A DNA stretch of 64,000 nt, from contig NZ_BMPW01000012.1 of assembly GCF_014647795.1 (NCBI RefSeq), positions 124,001 through 188,000 of the forward strand, written 5' to 3'. Position numbers and translations under genes: made by a program. The DNA is from Actinoplanes campanulatus (GTDB taxonomy: Bacteria; Actinomycetota; Actinomycetes; Mycobacteriales; Micromonosporaceae). The notes beneath the pieces were generated by a model, which was given only the letters and a program-made list of their open reading frames with translations, was not told the DNA's origin and did no database searches. This document shows positions 49,707 to 61,629 of this stretch, piece by piece; positions within the stretch are counted from its first letter, which is position 1, and each line of letters begins with the position of its first letter.

Positions 49707-51116
49707 TCAGCTCAGGCGCGCGCGAGCTGCGGAGATGCGAGCCAGCGTCCGCTCGCGGCCGAGCAGCTCGATCGACTCGAACAGCGGCAGGCCGACCGTG
49801 CGGCCGGTCACCGCCACCCGTACCGGTGCCTGAGTCTTGCCCAATTTGAGACCTCGCGCCTCACCGACCTGCTCGAGCGTGGTCTTGAGGGCCTCGGCCG
49901 ACCAGTCGGTCAGGGCGGCGAAGGCGGCCGCCGTGCCGTCCAGGATGTCGTCGGCGCCGTCCTTCATCGCCTTCGCCCAGGACGCCTCGTCGTGCACCGG
50001 CTCGTCGAGGAAGAGGAAGTCGACGTTGTCGACGATCTCGGAGAGCACCCCGATCCGGGTCTGGGCGAGCGGGGCGATCGTGGCGAACACGTTCGCGTCG
50101 AAGGCGGCCGGCGACCACGGCGGGGCCGGGATCGTGTCGGTGCCGGTCAGCCACGGCGCGCACACCTGGGTGAACTCGCTCACGGTCAGCGCCCGGATGT
50201 ACTCCCCGTTGAAGGCGCGCAGCTTCTTGACGTCGTAGAAGGCCGGGGCGTGGTTGACGTCCTCGATCCGGAACTCCTCCTCGATCACCGACCACGGGAC
50301 GATCTCCCGGTCACCGGTGGGCGCCCAGCCGAGCAGCATCAGGTAGTTACGCATGGCGGCGGCCAGGTAGCCCTCGTCCCGGTACTGCTCGAGAGCGACC
50401 TTGTCGCGGCGCTTGGACAGCTTCTGCCGCTTCTCGTTGACGATCACCGGGACGTGGCCCCAGACCGGCGGCGTGGCGCCCAGCGCCTCCCACAGCAGCT
50501 GCTGCTTCGGCGTGTTGGGCAGGTGCTCCTCGGCGCGGAACACGTGGGTGATGCCCAGGCTCATGTCGTCGACCACGTTGGCCAGCAGGAAGACCGCCGA
50601 GCCGTCGCTGCGGGCGATGACGAAGTCCTCGATCAGCCGGTTCTCGAAGGTGGGCTTGCCGCGGACCAGGTCCTCGACCACCGTCTCGCCCTCGTCGGGG
50701 GTCCGGAAACGCAGCGCGCGACCCTCACCCGGGCCGAGTGCCCGGTCCCGGCAGAAGCCGTCGTAGCCGGTGTGCTTGTTGCCCGAGCGGGCCACCACGT
50801 CGTCGCGGGTGCAGTCGCAGTAGTACGCCCGGCCCTCGCCATACAGCCGGGTGGCGGCGGCGGTGTGATCGGCCGCGTAGGACGACTGGAAGTGGGGACC
50901 CTCGTACGCCCCGCGTTCGATGCCGATCCAGTCGAGCGCCGAGATGATGCCCTCGGTCCACTCGGGCCGGTTACGGGCTGCGTCGGTGTCCTCGATCCGG
51001 AGCACGAAGACACCGCCGTGCTGCTGGGCGTAGATCCAGTTCTGCAGCGCGGTGCGGGCGCCGCCCACGTGGAACATGCCGGTCGGAGAGGGAGCGAAGC
51101 GTACGCGAACAGTCAC
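49707..51116 (-). CDS. gltX: Glutamyl-tRNA synthetase
   Basis: This is a 469-aa class I synthetase charging tRNA-Glu (and, in bacteria lacking GlnRS, probably tRNA-Gln). The N-terminal [17 protein letters not shown] includes the HIGH-equivalent HVGG. The KMSKS-equivalent reads KLSKR. The C-terminal anticodon-binding region is typical length. ATG 51116 begins the conserved N-terminus. Downstream of aceE on the same strand, separated by a terminator, so it is probably a separate unit. Confidence 0.93.
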   Translation of the reverse strand: MTVRVRFAPSPTGMFHVGGARTALQNWIYAQQHGGVFVLRIEDTDAARNRPEWTEGIISALDWIGIERGAYEGPHFQSSYAADHTAAATRLYGEGRAYYCDCTRDDVVARSGNKHTGYDGFCRDRALGPGEGRALRFRTPDEGETVVEDLVRGKPTFENRLIEDFVIARSDGSAVFLLANVVDDMSLGITHVFRAEEHLPNTPKQQLLWEALGATPPVWGHVPVIVNEKRQKLSKRRDKVALEQYRDEGYLAAAMRNYLMLLGWAPTGDREIVPWSVIEEEFRIEDVNHAPAFYDVKKLRAFNGEYIRALTVSEFTQVCAPWLTGTDTIPAPPWSPAAFDANVFATIAPLAQTRIGVLSEIVDNVDFLFLDEPVHDEASWAKAMKDGADDILDGTAAAFAALTDWSAEALKTTLEQVGEARGLKLGKTQAPVRVAVTGRTVGLPLFESIELLGRERTLARISAARARLS

Positions 51117-51156
51117 CGCCCCAGACTACCGACGTGGACGAGTGAGTTACGGGGAA

Positions 51157-51186
51157 GGGCCCGCGCTCGGAACCGAACGCGGGCCC
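51157..51186 (-). terminator. Terminator after aceE
   Basis: Stem GGGCCCGCG (51157-51165) pairs with CGCGGGCCC (51178-51186); after one mismatch, TCGG pairs with CCGA closing an AA loop. It starts 8 bases after the aceE stop on the minus strand. Confidence 0.7.
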
Positions 51187-51193
51187 GGCCCTC

Positions 51194-53932
<2,739 letters not shown>

Positions 53933-54101
53933 AGGCAATCCTCTAGGTGTGAGTGACGGGATCCGTGCGACCCAAGGTGGCGAATCGCTCGGAATAGGTC
54001 TCCATCCTGCCCCCTCACGGTGTGACTCGTCACGCCTACCGGCCGTCTCAGCGATGCTCGACACACGTACTGACCAGTAACTTTGTGACCCGGCGGGGAC
54101 G

Positions 54102-54506
54102 TCAGCCCTTGACGAACGAGAAACGCACCTGACGGGACGGATTGTCGCCGTTCGGGTCGACCAGGCAGATCGACTGCCACGTGCCGAGCGCGATCTGGCC
54201 GTCGATCACCGGCAGGGTGGCGTACGGGGCGATCCACGCCGGAAGGACGTGGTCGCGGCCGTGCCCCGGCGAGCCGTGCCGGTGCTGCCACCTGTCGTCG
54301 GTGGGCAGCAGCTCGCCGATCGCGGTCAGCAGGTCGTCGTCCGAGCCGGCCCCGGTCTCGATGATCGCCACCCCGGCGGTCGCGTGCGGGACGAAGACGT
54401 GCAGCAGACCGTCCTTCTCGGACTGGACGAACCGGGCCGCCTCCCGGGTGATGTCCGTGACGCTGGGGGAGCGGCCGGTCCGGACGGTGATCACTTCAGT
54501 GCGCAT
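54102..54506 (-). CDS. YjbQ/UPF0047 family protein
   Basis: This encodes 134 residues. Family markers: [56 protein letters not shown]0047/YjbQ members have weak thiamine-phosphate synthase-like activity and an unclear physiological role. ATG 54506 is 9 bases downstream of the stop of a small membrane-peptide gene, suggesting co-transcription. It lies between aceE and the second E1 gene, both ThDP-dependent, which is suggestive but unproven. Confidence 0.88.
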   Translation of the reverse strand: MRTEVITVRTGRSPSVTDITREAARFVQSEKDGLLHVFVPHATAGVAIIETGAGSDDDLLTAIGELLPTDDRWQHRHGSPGHGRDHVLPAWIAPYATLPVIDGQIALGTWQSICLVDPNGDNPSRQVRFSFVKG

Positions 54507-54515
54507 CCGCCGACC

Positions 54516-54641
54516 CTATGCGTAGAGATCGAGCACCAGGAACACCGCAGCCGTGCAGAGCAGCCAGCCCACGCACCGGGCGACGGCCAGGGTGGCGGCC
54601 GACAAGATCATGTCACTGAGTACACCATCGGGTGACGCCAT
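54516..54641 (-). CDS. Small single-helix membrane protein
   Basis: This encodes 41 residues. The sequence begins MASPDGVLSD and then one hydrophobic helix (ILSAATLAVARCVGWLL ... VFLVLDLYA). It ends 9 bases before yjbQ and starts divergently from the second E1 gene (51 bases between). No ribosome-binding site is obvious. Coupling to yjbQ makes it plausible. Confidence 0.45.
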   Translation of the reverse strand: MASPDGVLSDMILSAATLAVARCVGWLLCTAAVFLVLDLYA

Positions 54642-54692
54642 GTGTGCGTAGATCGAACTTTCTCGCAGTGGCACGGCTGGCGCGGGTCGGGA

Positions 54693-56936
54693 ATGCTGAA
54701 CTCCGTGACCACTCCGCAAAGCCTCGACGAGCGGTTCCGCGATGCGGTCTCGGCCCTTCGGCCACCGGAGTCCGGGCGTGCCCCCGGCGATCCGGTCCGC
54801 GACGGCAGCACCCTGACCGGCGCCCGTGCCCGGGACCTCTTCGACGCCCAGCTCACCAGCCGCCACCTCGACCTCGCCGCGCGCTGGCTGCGCAGCTTCA
54901 ACGAGGGCTTCCACACCGGCGGGTCGGCCGGCCACGAGGGCAACGCCGCGGTCGCCGCGGCGCTGCGCGCCGACGATCCGGCCCTCCTGCACCATCGATC
55001 ATCGGCCTTCTATTGCGTACGGGCGGCGAGCACCGCCGGGGGAGGCGCCCCGGACGCGTCCCGGCGGCTCGAGGAAGCCGCCCGCGACATCCTGCGGGGT
55101 GTGGTCGCCTCGGTCCGCGACCCGATCACCGGCGGCCGCGACAAGATCTTCGGCAACCCGGCGCTGCACCTCGTCCCGGCACTCTCGGCCGGCGGCGGCC
55201 ACCTGCCCCGGGCGGCCGGCCTGGCGCACGCCCTCACCCGGCCCGGAGGCGCCGCCCCGTGGCCGGCGGACGCCATCGTGGTGGCCTCCTTCGGCGACGG
55301 CGCGACGGCCCGCCCCGGCGCGTCGGCCGCCCTCGACACGGCCGGCCGGCTCGGCCACGCCGGGCAGCCGGCGCCGCTGCTGCTGATCTGCGAGGACGAC
55401 GCCCCCGGCGGGGCCGGCCCGGACGGCTGGGTGGCCGGCGTGCTGCGCGGCCGACCAGGCCTGCGGTACTCGTTCGCCGACGGATGCGACCTGGCGGCAG
55501 CGTACGACGCGGCGGCCGAGGCGGCCGAGTTCGTCCGCCGCGAGCGCCGCCCCGCCGTGCTGCACCTGGCCACCCTGCACCTGCTCGGCCTGCCCGGCGA
55601 CCCCGATCCCGGCGACAGCCTGGACCGCGACCCGCTGATCGGCACCGCCCGGCTGCTCGTCGAGGCCGGCCTGCTCGGCCCGGACGAGGTGATCACCCGG
55701 TACGACGAGGTCGGCTGGCAGGTCCGCAAGGCCGCCGAGGAGGTGCTCGGCGAACCGAAACTCGCCTCGATGGGGGAGATCGTCGCCTCGCTCGCGCCGC
55801 GCCGTCCGCTGCGGGTCGCGCACGCCGTCGCCGAGGCGGCCGGGCACGCCCTCGGCGCCGGGGCGCCCACCCGCCTGCGGGCCTTCGGCGGCCGCCTCCC
55901 CGAGGACACCGGGCCGATGACCCTGGCACAGACCATCGGCGCCACCCTCACCGACGCGCTGCTGGCCGGCCCCGGCACGCTGGTCTTCGGCCCCACGGTC
56001 ACCCGCGGCGGACGGCACGGCGTCACCACCGGGCTGTCCGAGTACGCCGCCGACCGGGTCTTCGACAGCCCGCCGGACGCCACCACGATCCTCGGGCTGG
56101 CCCTCGGCGCCGGGCTCGCCGGGCAACTGCCGGTGCCCGAGCTCGACTGCCTGGCCGCCCTGCACAGCGCCATGGAGCAGCTGCGGGCCGAGGCGGCCAC
56201 CATGGCCTACCTGTCGGCCGGCGCCTACCGCAACCCGCTGGTGCTGCGCGTGCCCGGGCTCGCCCAGCCGTACGGGATCGGGGGTCACCTGGACAACGAC
56301 AACGCGCTCGCCGCGCTCCGGGAGATCCCCGGCCTCGTGGTCGCGGCGCCCGCGCGGGCCGCCGACGCGGCGCCGATGCTGCGCTCCTGCATCGCCGCGG
56401 CGGAGGTCGACGGCAGCGTCTGCGTCTTCCTCGAGCCGGCCGCCCTCTACCAGACGAGGGACCTCTATCAACAAGGCGACAACGAGTGGCTGGCGCCCTA
56501 TCCGGCCCCCGGCGGATGGGCCGAGGAGCACGTGCCGATCGGTCGCGCGCGGATCTACGGGCTGGGCACCGCACAGGACCTGACCATCGTGACGTACGGC
56601 AACGGCGTCCGGATGTCGCTGCGGGTCGCCGCCCAGCTGGCCGCCGACGGATACGGCTCCCGGGTGGTCGACCTCCGGTGGCTGAACCCGCTGCCCACGG
56701 CCGATCTGCTGCGTGAGGCCGCGGCCACCGGGCGGGTGCTCATCGTCGACGAGACACGGCGCTCCGGAGGGGTCGGCGAGGGAGTGCTGGCGGCCCTGGT
56801 GGATGGGGCATTTGTCGGTTCCGTGCGGCGGGTGGCGGCCGCCGACGTGCCGGTTCCGCTGGGTCCCGCCGCCCAGCAGGTCTTGGTGGGAGAGGATGCC
56901 ATCACACAGGGTGCCCACGCCCTGCTGGCACGGTAA
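54693..56936 (+). CDS. Fused alpha/beta thiamine-diphosphate dehydrogenase E1-like protein
   Basis: This encodes 747 residues. The N-terminal part is an E1-alpha-like domain (EGFHTGGSAGHEGNAAVA, then SFGDGATARPGASAALDTA). The C-terminal half is an E1-beta/transketolase-C region (SPPDATTILGLALGAG, LRVPGLAQPYGIGGHLDNDN, VCVFLEPAALYQ, VDLRWLNPLP, IVDETRRSGG). The family is the single-chain 2-oxoacid dehydrogenase E1 of actinobacteria. The second part of the ThDP motif, normally NN or EDN, reads CEDDAP here, so an Mg ligand is altered. ATG 54693 is used; GTG 54705 is an alternative. No E2/E3 partners nearby; substrate unknown. Confidence 0.82.
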   Translation: MLNSVTTPQSLDERFRDAVSALRPPESGRAPGDPVRDGSTLTGARARDLFDAQLTSRHLDLAARWLRSFNEGFHTGGSAGHEGNAAVAAALRADDPALLHHRSSAFYCVRAASTAGGGAPDASRRLEEAARDILRGVVASVRDPITGGRDKIFGNPALHLVPALSAGGGHLPRAAGLAHALTRPGGAAPWPADAIVVASFGDGATARPGASAALDTAGRLGHAGQPAPLLLICEDDAPGGAGPDGWVAGVLRGRPGLRYSFADGCDLAAAYDAAAEAAEFVRRERRPAVLHLATLHLLGLPGDPDPGDSLDRDPLIGTARLLVEAGLLGPDEVITRYDEVGWQVRKAAEEVLGEPKLASMGEIVASLAPRRPLRVAHAVAEAAGHALGAGAPTRLRAFGGRLPEDTGPMTLAQTIGATLTDALLAGPGTLVFGPTVTRGGRHGVTTGLSEYAADRVFDSPPDATTILGLALGAGLAGQLPVPELDCLAALHSAMEQLRAEAATMAYLSAGAYRNPLVLRVPGLAQPYGIGGHLDNDNALAALREIPGLVVAAPARAADAAPMLRSCIAAAEVDGSVCVFLEPAALYQTRDLYQQGDNEWLAPYPAPGGWAEEHVPIGRARIYGLGTAQDLTIVTYGNGVRMSLRVAAQLAADGYGSRVVDLRWLNPLPTADLLREAAATGRVLIVDETRRSGGVGEGVLAALVDGAFVGSVRRVAAADVPVPLGPAAQQVLVGEDAITQGAHALLAR

Positions 56937-57035
56937 ATTGCCACACACTCGGTGCGCCACTTGCGTACCGGCCCCGGAATGTGTGGACTACCCCCAGGTT
57001 CCGGAACATTTTTGACGGCTAGGAGGATTTGGACA

Positions 57036-57467
57036 GTGAGCGCGACCGCGGGTCAGGCCGACGGCGTACGCAGCCTGGCGGACCGGTTCGGCTTCGAGCC
57101 GAACATGGTGGTCATGGAGATGGGTTACGACGAGGACGTCGATGAGGATCTCCGTGACGCCCTGACCGAACGCGTCGGAGAGCTGGTCGACGAGGACACC
57201 GACGAGGTGGTCGACGCGGTGCTGCTGTGGTACCGCGACGGCGACGACGACCTTTTCGAAATCTTGACCGACGCACTCGGCCCCCTCGCCGACAACGGCG
57301 TGGTGTGGCTGTTGACCCCGAAGGCCGGGCGTGACGGGCACGTCGAGCCGAGCGAGATCAGCGAGGCGGCCCCCACCGCGGGCCTCCAGCAGACCTCGAC
57401 GGTGAACGCCGGCAAGGACTGGACAGGCGCACGCCTGGTCTCCCCACGGGGCGCCAAGAAGAAGTAG
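57036..57467 (+). CDS. DUF3052 family protein
   Basis: This encodes 143 residues from GTG 57036 with AGGAGG about 9 bases upstream. Family sequence: SLADRFGFEPNMVVMEMGYD, then an extremely acidic segment (DEDVDEDLRDALTERVGELVD), then LTPKAGRDGHVEPSEI and a basic C-terminus. DUF3052 is conserved in actinobacteria and usually lies between aceE and ahpE (Rv2239c in M. tuberculosis, from memory). Function unknown. Confidence 0.9.
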   Translation: MSATAGQADGVRSLADRFGFEPNMVVMEMGYDEDVDEDLRDALTERVGELVDEDTDEVVDAVLLWYRDGDDDLFEILTDALGPLADNGVVWLLTPKAGRDGHVEPSEISEAAPTAGLQQTSTVNAGKDWTGARLVSPRGAKKK

Positions 57468-57533
57468 CTCACTGCCCTCACCCCTCTCTGGTCGGCGCCC
57501 GGCGGGCGCCGACCATGCGGCGTTCGCCTGGTC

Positions 57534-57545
57534 TAGGCTGGGCGG
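57534..57545 (+). promoter_or_regulatory. Leaderless promoter box for ahpE
   Basis: TAGGCT at 57534-57539 is exactly 6 bases before the ATG at 57546. No Shine-Dalgarno sequence. A second copy of TAGGCT lies before the Nif3-like gene. Confidence 0.6.
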
Positions 57546-58010
57546 ATGCCGATCGAGCTGGGCGTGCCGGCGCCGGACTTCGTCCTCAAGGACCAGAACA
57601 ATCAGGAGGTCCGCCTCAGCGACTTCCGCGGTCGCAAGGCGGTCCTGCTGGTGTTCTACCCGCTGGCGTTCAGCCGCCGTTGCCACGGCGAGCTCACCGA
57701 GATCCAGGAGAACCTTCCGGCGTACGTGAACGACCACGTCCAGGTGCTGACGGTGAGCGTCGACTCGGTCTACGGCCACAAGGTCTGGGCCGAGCAGGAG
57801 GGCTTCGACTTCCCGCTGCTCGCCGACTTCTGGCCGCACGGCGAGGTGGCCCGCGCCTACGGTGTCTTCGACGACGAGCGCGGCTTCGCCAACCGCGGCA
57901 CCTTCCTGGTCGACCCGGCGGGCCGGATCGCCTTCGCCGAGATGAACGGCCCCGGCGAGGCCCGCGACCAGGCCCCGTGGCGCGCCGCCCTCGCCACCCT
58001 GAGCCGCTGA
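57546..58010 (+). CDS. ahpE: AhpE-type peroxiredoxin
   Basis: This encodes 154 residues, a one-cysteine peroxiredoxin that reduces peroxides and peroxynitrite. The active-site region is VFYPLAFSRRCHGELTEIQ with Cys46; the mycobacterial enzyme has PLAFTGICQGEL in the same place. Later blocks WAEQEGFDFPLLADFWPHGEVARAYGVF and FANRGTFLVD match AhpE closely. ATG 57546 follows a leaderless-type box. Confidence 0.92.
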   Translation: MPIELGVPAPDFVLKDQNNQEVRLSDFRGRKAVLLVFYPLAFSRRCHGELTEIQENLPAYVNDHVQVLTVSVDSVYGHKVWAEQEGFDFPLLADFWPHGEVARAYGVFDDERGFANRGTFLVDPAGRIAFAEMNGPGEARDQAPWRAALATLSR

Positions 58011-58022
58011 TCCCCGGCAGGG

Positions 58023-58028
58023 TACGAT
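58023..58028 (+). promoter_or_regulatory. Putative -10 of the tRNA-Val gene
   Basis: TACGAT at 58023-58028 lies 25 bases upstream of the mature tRNA. A small CCGGC/GCCGG hairpin lies between them. No clear -35. Confidence 0.35.
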
Positions 58029-58052
58029 GGCGACTCCGGCTTTCGCCGAGCC

Positions 58053-58127
58053 GGGCGCGTAGCTCAGTGGGAGAGCACTCGCCTTACAAGCGAGGGGTCG
58101 TAGGTTCGAAACCTACCGCGCCCACCA
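58053..58127 (+). tRNA. tRNA-Val (TAC anticodon)
   Basis: The cloverleaf is complete: acceptor GGGCGCG (58053-58059) pairs with CGCGCCC (58117-58123); the D-arm is GCTC...GAGC; the anticodon stem CTCGC/GCGAG encloses loop CTTACAA, so the anticodon is TAC (reads GTA/GTG); the T-arm is GTAGG TTCGAAA CCTAC. The CCA end (58125-58127) is encoded in the DNA. Confidence 0.97.
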
Positions 58128-58133
58128 GTCGGT

Positions 58134-58658
58134 TTACGTCCGTGGGGGCGTTGCGCCCAGGCGAGTCATCCAGGTCAGGGCATGTGTGCCGAAGGGCTCG
58201 TCCGCTCCGGTCAGCGCGTCGCGTAGGTAGGTCGCCGCGGCGGTGGCCCGGGTGACCACCTCGGGCGGGTAACCGAGTGTCCGGCGGTGGGCCTCGAACT
58301 CGTCCTCGTCCTCGATCAGGACCCGGCCGTCGGGGCGGGAGCGGGTCACGTCGATGTCCAGGTCGACGACCGTGATGCGGCCGGGGGAGTGTTCGGCCGG
58401 GGTGGTCACGTCGCAGTAGACCTCCTGGGTGGAGGGCTCGGCCAGGAACATCGCCATCCACCAGCCGTCGTGCGGGATCAGGCGGACCGCGTCGTGGCGG
58501 GTGTGCTCGACCGGGCTGGCGCCGTAGCTGAAGCGGACCACGCTGCCCCTCGGGGTGCCGATCCAGGTGCCGTGCTCGTCGTCGCCGAGCAGCAGGCCGG
58601 TGACGCTGCGGTGCGGGCGGCCGTCGTATTTGCGCAGCACCAGCTCGACCCTGTCCAC
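58134..58658 (-). CDS. DUF402 domain protein (nucleotide phosphatase-like)
   Basis: This encodes 174 residues from GTG 58658. The frame continues upstream to 58856, but the added residues are Pro/Arg-rich and lack a start signal. The DUF402 core is VYCDVTTPAEHSPGRITVVDLDIDV, DEDEFEAHRRTLGYPPEV. DUF402/YgaC-related proteins include nucleoside tri- and diphosphate phosphatases with acidic metal sites (D/E cluster seen here). Cellular role uncertain. Starts next to a leaderless-type box. Confidence 0.83.
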   Translation of the reverse strand: MDRVELVLRKYDGRPHRSVTGLLLGDDEHGTWIGTPRGSVVRFSYGASPVEHTRHDAVRLIPHDGWWMAMFLAEPSTQEVYCDVTTPAEHSPGRITVVDLDIDVTRSRPDGRVLIEDEDEFEAHRRTLGYPPEVVTRATAAATYLRDALTGADEPFGTHALTWMTRLGATPPRT

Positions 58659-58671
58659 GACGGCGAGACTA
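58659..58671 (-). promoter_or_regulatory. Leaderless promoter box for the DUF402 gene
   Basis: On the minus strand TAGTCT (58671-58666) is followed by 7 bases and the GTG at 58658. No Shine-Dalgarno sequence. Confidence 0.5.
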
Positions 58672-58944
58672 GCCGCAACCGGGGCGCAACGGGGTGGGTG
58701 CTCAAGCGGGGACGGTCCGGACCGATCACTGTTGGTGTCCGCGGGGAACACCCGCGGTGGGCGGGTCCCGGCCGGTTTCCCCTTGGCGGCCAGGGCCCGC
58801 CCGGACGCACCAAGGCCGTGATCATGGCCTGCCGGGATCTCGCCATTTGAATTCACTCACGAGTCTCACCCCTTCGGGGGACGCGCGGACCACCCCGGTT
58901 CGGGCTAGGGTTGTCGAGTGACATGTGTACCCGTGCAAAGAGCC

Positions 58945-59580
58945 TCAGGCGGCCCGGCGAGCGGTGGACAGCTGCCGGGGGATGTCCGGTTGTCCCGGCC
59001 GGCGAGCCGGGCCCTGCGCGATCACCAGTCGCTCCTGTACCCGGGCCGAGTCTGGCAGACGCCACTGTGAGCGGCCGGGCGGCACTTCCCAGCGGACCGG
59101 TCCGTCGGCCGTCCGGCTGGGCGGCGCCGGGATCCACGAGCCGGTGCCGTGCCGCACCACGTCGAGGCGCCGTTCCAGTTCGGGTCGCAGTGCGGTGCCC
59201 GGCTCGACGAGGAACATCCAGCTCCCGGCCGGGGTCACGGCGACCGGTCCGGCGTCCGGGCCGTGCCGGCCCAGCGACGCGGGCACCTCCAGGACGTCGA
59301 AGGCCGTTCCCGTGGTGAGGAGAACGGTGTAGGGGTGCCGCCGCCACCAGTCGGTGATCCGGGCCGGATCGTCGGTGGCAGAGGTGACCCAGGAGTCGAT
59401 CGCCGGATGGCATCCGGTGATGGGACAACCCGGCCGTCCGCAGTCGAACCGGTTTCCGGTCAGGAACGAGCCGGGCATCACGGGCCACCCGTGTGCCGCA
59501 TACCGCAGGGCGGCGCGGCGCAGGAGTGGCCGGTCGAGGATTGACGGTGGGACGAACGGCTGACGGCTGGTCCACTGCAT
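58945..59580 (-). CDS. Prim-Pol-like (bifunctional DNA primase/polymerase N-terminal) domain protein
   Basis: This encodes 211 residues from ATG 59580. Features of the archaeo-eukaryotic primase-like Prim-Pol domain: AALRYAAHGWPVMPGSF at the N-terminus, C74-x4-C-x4-C (CGRPGCPITGC, zinc-type), WVTSATDDPARITDWWRRHPYTVLL, and GSWIPAPPS near the end. The usual DxD metal pair reads FDVLEVP here, so catalysis is doubtful. It is divergent from an XRE-TPR regulator and flavoprotein, a recurrent association in actinomycetes. Function unknown. Confidence 0.7.
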   Translation of the reverse strand: MQWTSRQPFVPPSILDRPLLRRAALRYAAHGWPVMPGSFLTGNRFDCGRPGCPITGCHPAIDSWVTSATDDPARITDWWRRHPYTVLLTTGTAFDVLEVPASLGRHGPDAGPVAVTPAGSWMFLVEPGTALRPELERRLDVVRHGTGSWIPAPPSRTADGPVRWEVPPGRSQWRLPDSARVQERLVIAQGPARRPGQPDIPRQLSTARRAA

Positions 59581-59802
59581 AGCTCGATACCCCCGGGATC
59601 GGGCGGGAGCGCCGTTACCCGTCACGACAACCATCGTTGGGCTCGGCGGATCCACCCTTTGCAACTTGCAGGAAAACTACGAGCATCGGTGAGCAGGCGA
59701 TCACACACGCTGTGCGATCTGTGCACACGTGAGCGGTCCACACTGCGAGTGACACCGGATTGCTCGCCGGCGGAAAGACCGCCGGTTGAGTGGGGAGGCA
59801 CC

Positions 59803-61029
59803 GTGGACGAGCTGCCGATCGGCCGTCGCGTCGCCTACTGGCGGGGCCGACGCAAAATGTCACAGCAGGTCTTCGCGGACCGGCTGGGTAAATCGAAGAG
59901 CTGGGTCGACAAGGTGGAACGCGGGGTTCGCCGGCTCGACAAGTTCTCAGTCGTGTACGACATCGCCGACGTGCTCCAGGTCGACGTCCAGCTGTTGCTG
60001 GGCAAAGAGGTGGAGCGCAAGCCGGAGACCCAGAACTGCATAGACCAGGTCGAGGTCGAGGAGATCCGCGCCGCTCTCGAGCGGTACGACCAGATGAGCG
60101 CGTTCTTCCAGGCGGTGCCGCATTCGCCGCCGCTCGCGGAGATGCGCAAGGCCGTCAGCCACGCCTGGCTGACCTATCAGCACGCCAAGTACGGGGTCCT
60201 GGCGCGCGCCCTGCCCAAGCTGCTCCGTGACGCCCAGGCGGCGGACAGCGCCCACGCCAGCAGCGACGAGGCGTCGCACGCCGCGCACCTGCTCGGCCAG
60301 GTCTACCAGATCGCCTCGTCGGCGCTGCGCAAGGTCGGCGAGCACGAGTTGTCCTGGCTGGCCGCGGACCGTTCGATCGCGGTCTCCCAGCGGGCCGGTG
60401 ACCAGTTGCTGGCCGGGCTGGCCAGTTACCGGGTCGGCAGCGCCCTGCTCGCGCTCGGCCGGGTCCGGCCGTCACTCGAGGTCAACGTCAACATCGCCAA
60501 CCGGCTGGCGCCCGGCCCGGAGCGGGCCAACCAGGATCGCCTCTCGGTCTACGGGATGCTGCTGCTCAACGGGGCCATGGCGGCCGCCCGGATCGGGGAC
60601 AGCGCGACCGTGCGCGACCTGCTCTGCGGCGCCGACCAGGCCGCGCTGGAACTGGGTGGCGACTTCAACCACTACTGGACCAGCTTCGGGCCGACCAACG
60701 TGCAACTGCACCGTTGCGCGACCGCGGTCGAGCTCGGGGACGGGAAGCATGCGGTGGAGGTGCATTTGGGCATGGACCAGATCGGGTTCCACGCCCTGCT
60801 TCCGGAGCGGCGGGCACACCACTTCCTCGACATCGCGCGTGGTTACACGCAGATCGGCGATGTGGAGAAGGCGGGCGAGATGCTGCTGGAGGGCGACCGG
60901 CTCGCCCCTTCCGAGATCCGGTGCCGGCCACTCGCCCACGAAGTCCTTTCCGACGTGCTCCGGCGGACCCGGGGCACGCCACCCGCTCCGATCGCGGAGC
61001 TGGCTGAACAGATGGGAGTCGGTGTATGA
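59803..61029 (+). CDS. XRE-family regulator with TPR-like C-terminus
   Basis: This encodes 408 residues from GTG 59803 with GGGGAGG 4-5 bases upstream (the longer frame from 59659 adds low-complexity residues). The N-terminal helix-turn-helix reads RVAYWRGRRKMSQQVFADRLGKSKSWVDKVERG. About 300 residues of helical repeats follow (AHLLGQVYQIASSALRKVGEHELSWLAADRSI, then many A/L-rich pairs), like the TPR sensors of quorum or development regulators (BldB-linked or Abr-type whiteness). The next gene is a flavoprotein overlapping by a few bases. Confidence 0.8.
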   Translation: MDELPIGRRVAYWRGRRKMSQQVFADRLGKSKSWVDKVERGVRRLDKFSVVYDIADVLQVDVQLLLGKEVERKPETQNCIDQVEVEEIRAALERYDQMSAFFQAVPHSPPLAEMRKAVSHAWLTYQHAKYGVLARALPKLLRDAQAADSAHASSDEASHAAHLLGQVYQIASSALRKVGEHELSWLAADRSIAVSQRAGDQLLAGLASYRVGSALLALGRVRPSLEVNVNIANRLAPGPERANQDRLSVYGMLLLNGAMAAARIGDSATVRDLLCGADQAALELGGDFNHYWTSFGPTNVQLHRCATAVELGDGKHAVEVHLGMDQIGFHALLPERRAHHFLDIARGYTQIGDVEKAGEMLLEGDRLAPSEIRCRPLAHEVLSDVLRRTRGTPPAPIAELAEQMGVGV

Positions 61030-61045
61030 GGTGGGTCTGCGAGTG

Positions 61046-61624
61046 ATGACGGGTAACCCCTCACCCGGTGTGCTGTACGTGCTGGTGTGCGGCTCACCGA
61101 TGGCCCGGGACGTCGGGATCCTCGTCACCCTCGCCCAGAACGAGGGCTGGGACGTGTGCGTGATCACCTCGCCGGACGGCCGCAAGTTCGTCGACGTGGC
61201 GGCGCTCCAGGCGCAGACCGGACATCCGGTTCGATCCGCGTACAAGAGTCCCGGCGACCCGGACACGTTGCCGCAGGCGGACGCGATGATCGTCGCGCCC
61301 GCCACGGTCAACACGGTCAACAAGTGGGCGGCCGGGATCACCGACACGTTGGTGCTCGGCCTCCTCGTCGAGGCCTACGGGTACGGCGTCCCGATCGCCG
61401 TGGTGCCGTACACCAACAAGGTCATGGCGCTGCATCCGGCGCTGCACGAGAGCCTCGCGAAACTCCGCGACTGGGGGGTGCACGTCCTCTACGGGGAGGA
61501 CGTGTGCCGTCTCGGCCGCCCCGGTGAGACCGACCGGTTCCGGGGGCAGTTCCCCTGGCGGCGGGCCCTCCAGGCGGTCAGCAACCCGGTCGCCGCCCGA
61601 GTCGAGCCGGGGGCGGTCACCTAG
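61046..61624 (+). CDS. Flavoprotein (HFCD/PPC-decarboxylase-like)
   Basis: This encodes 192 residues from ATG 61046; GTG 61031 or GTG 61043 are alternatives. The flavoprotein domain reads VLYVLVCGSPMARDVGILV, then PQADAMIVAPATVNTVNKWAAGITDTLVLGLL, matching the FMN-binding decarboxylase fold (Dfp/EpiD family). A catalytic role is plausible, but the substrate is unknown. Co-occurrence with the XRE-TPR gene (17 bases apart) suggests one functional unit. Confidence 0.85.
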   Translation: MTGNPSPGVLYVLVCGSPMARDVGILVTLAQNEGWDVCVITSPDGRKFVDVAALQAQTGHPVRSAYKSPGDPDTLPQADAMIVAPATVNTVNKWAAGITDTLVLGLLVEAYGYGVPIAVVPYTNKVMALHPALHESLAKLRDWGVHVLYGEDVCRLGRPGETDRFRGQFPWRRALQAVSNPVAARVEPGAVT

Positions 61625-61629
61625 CGGTA

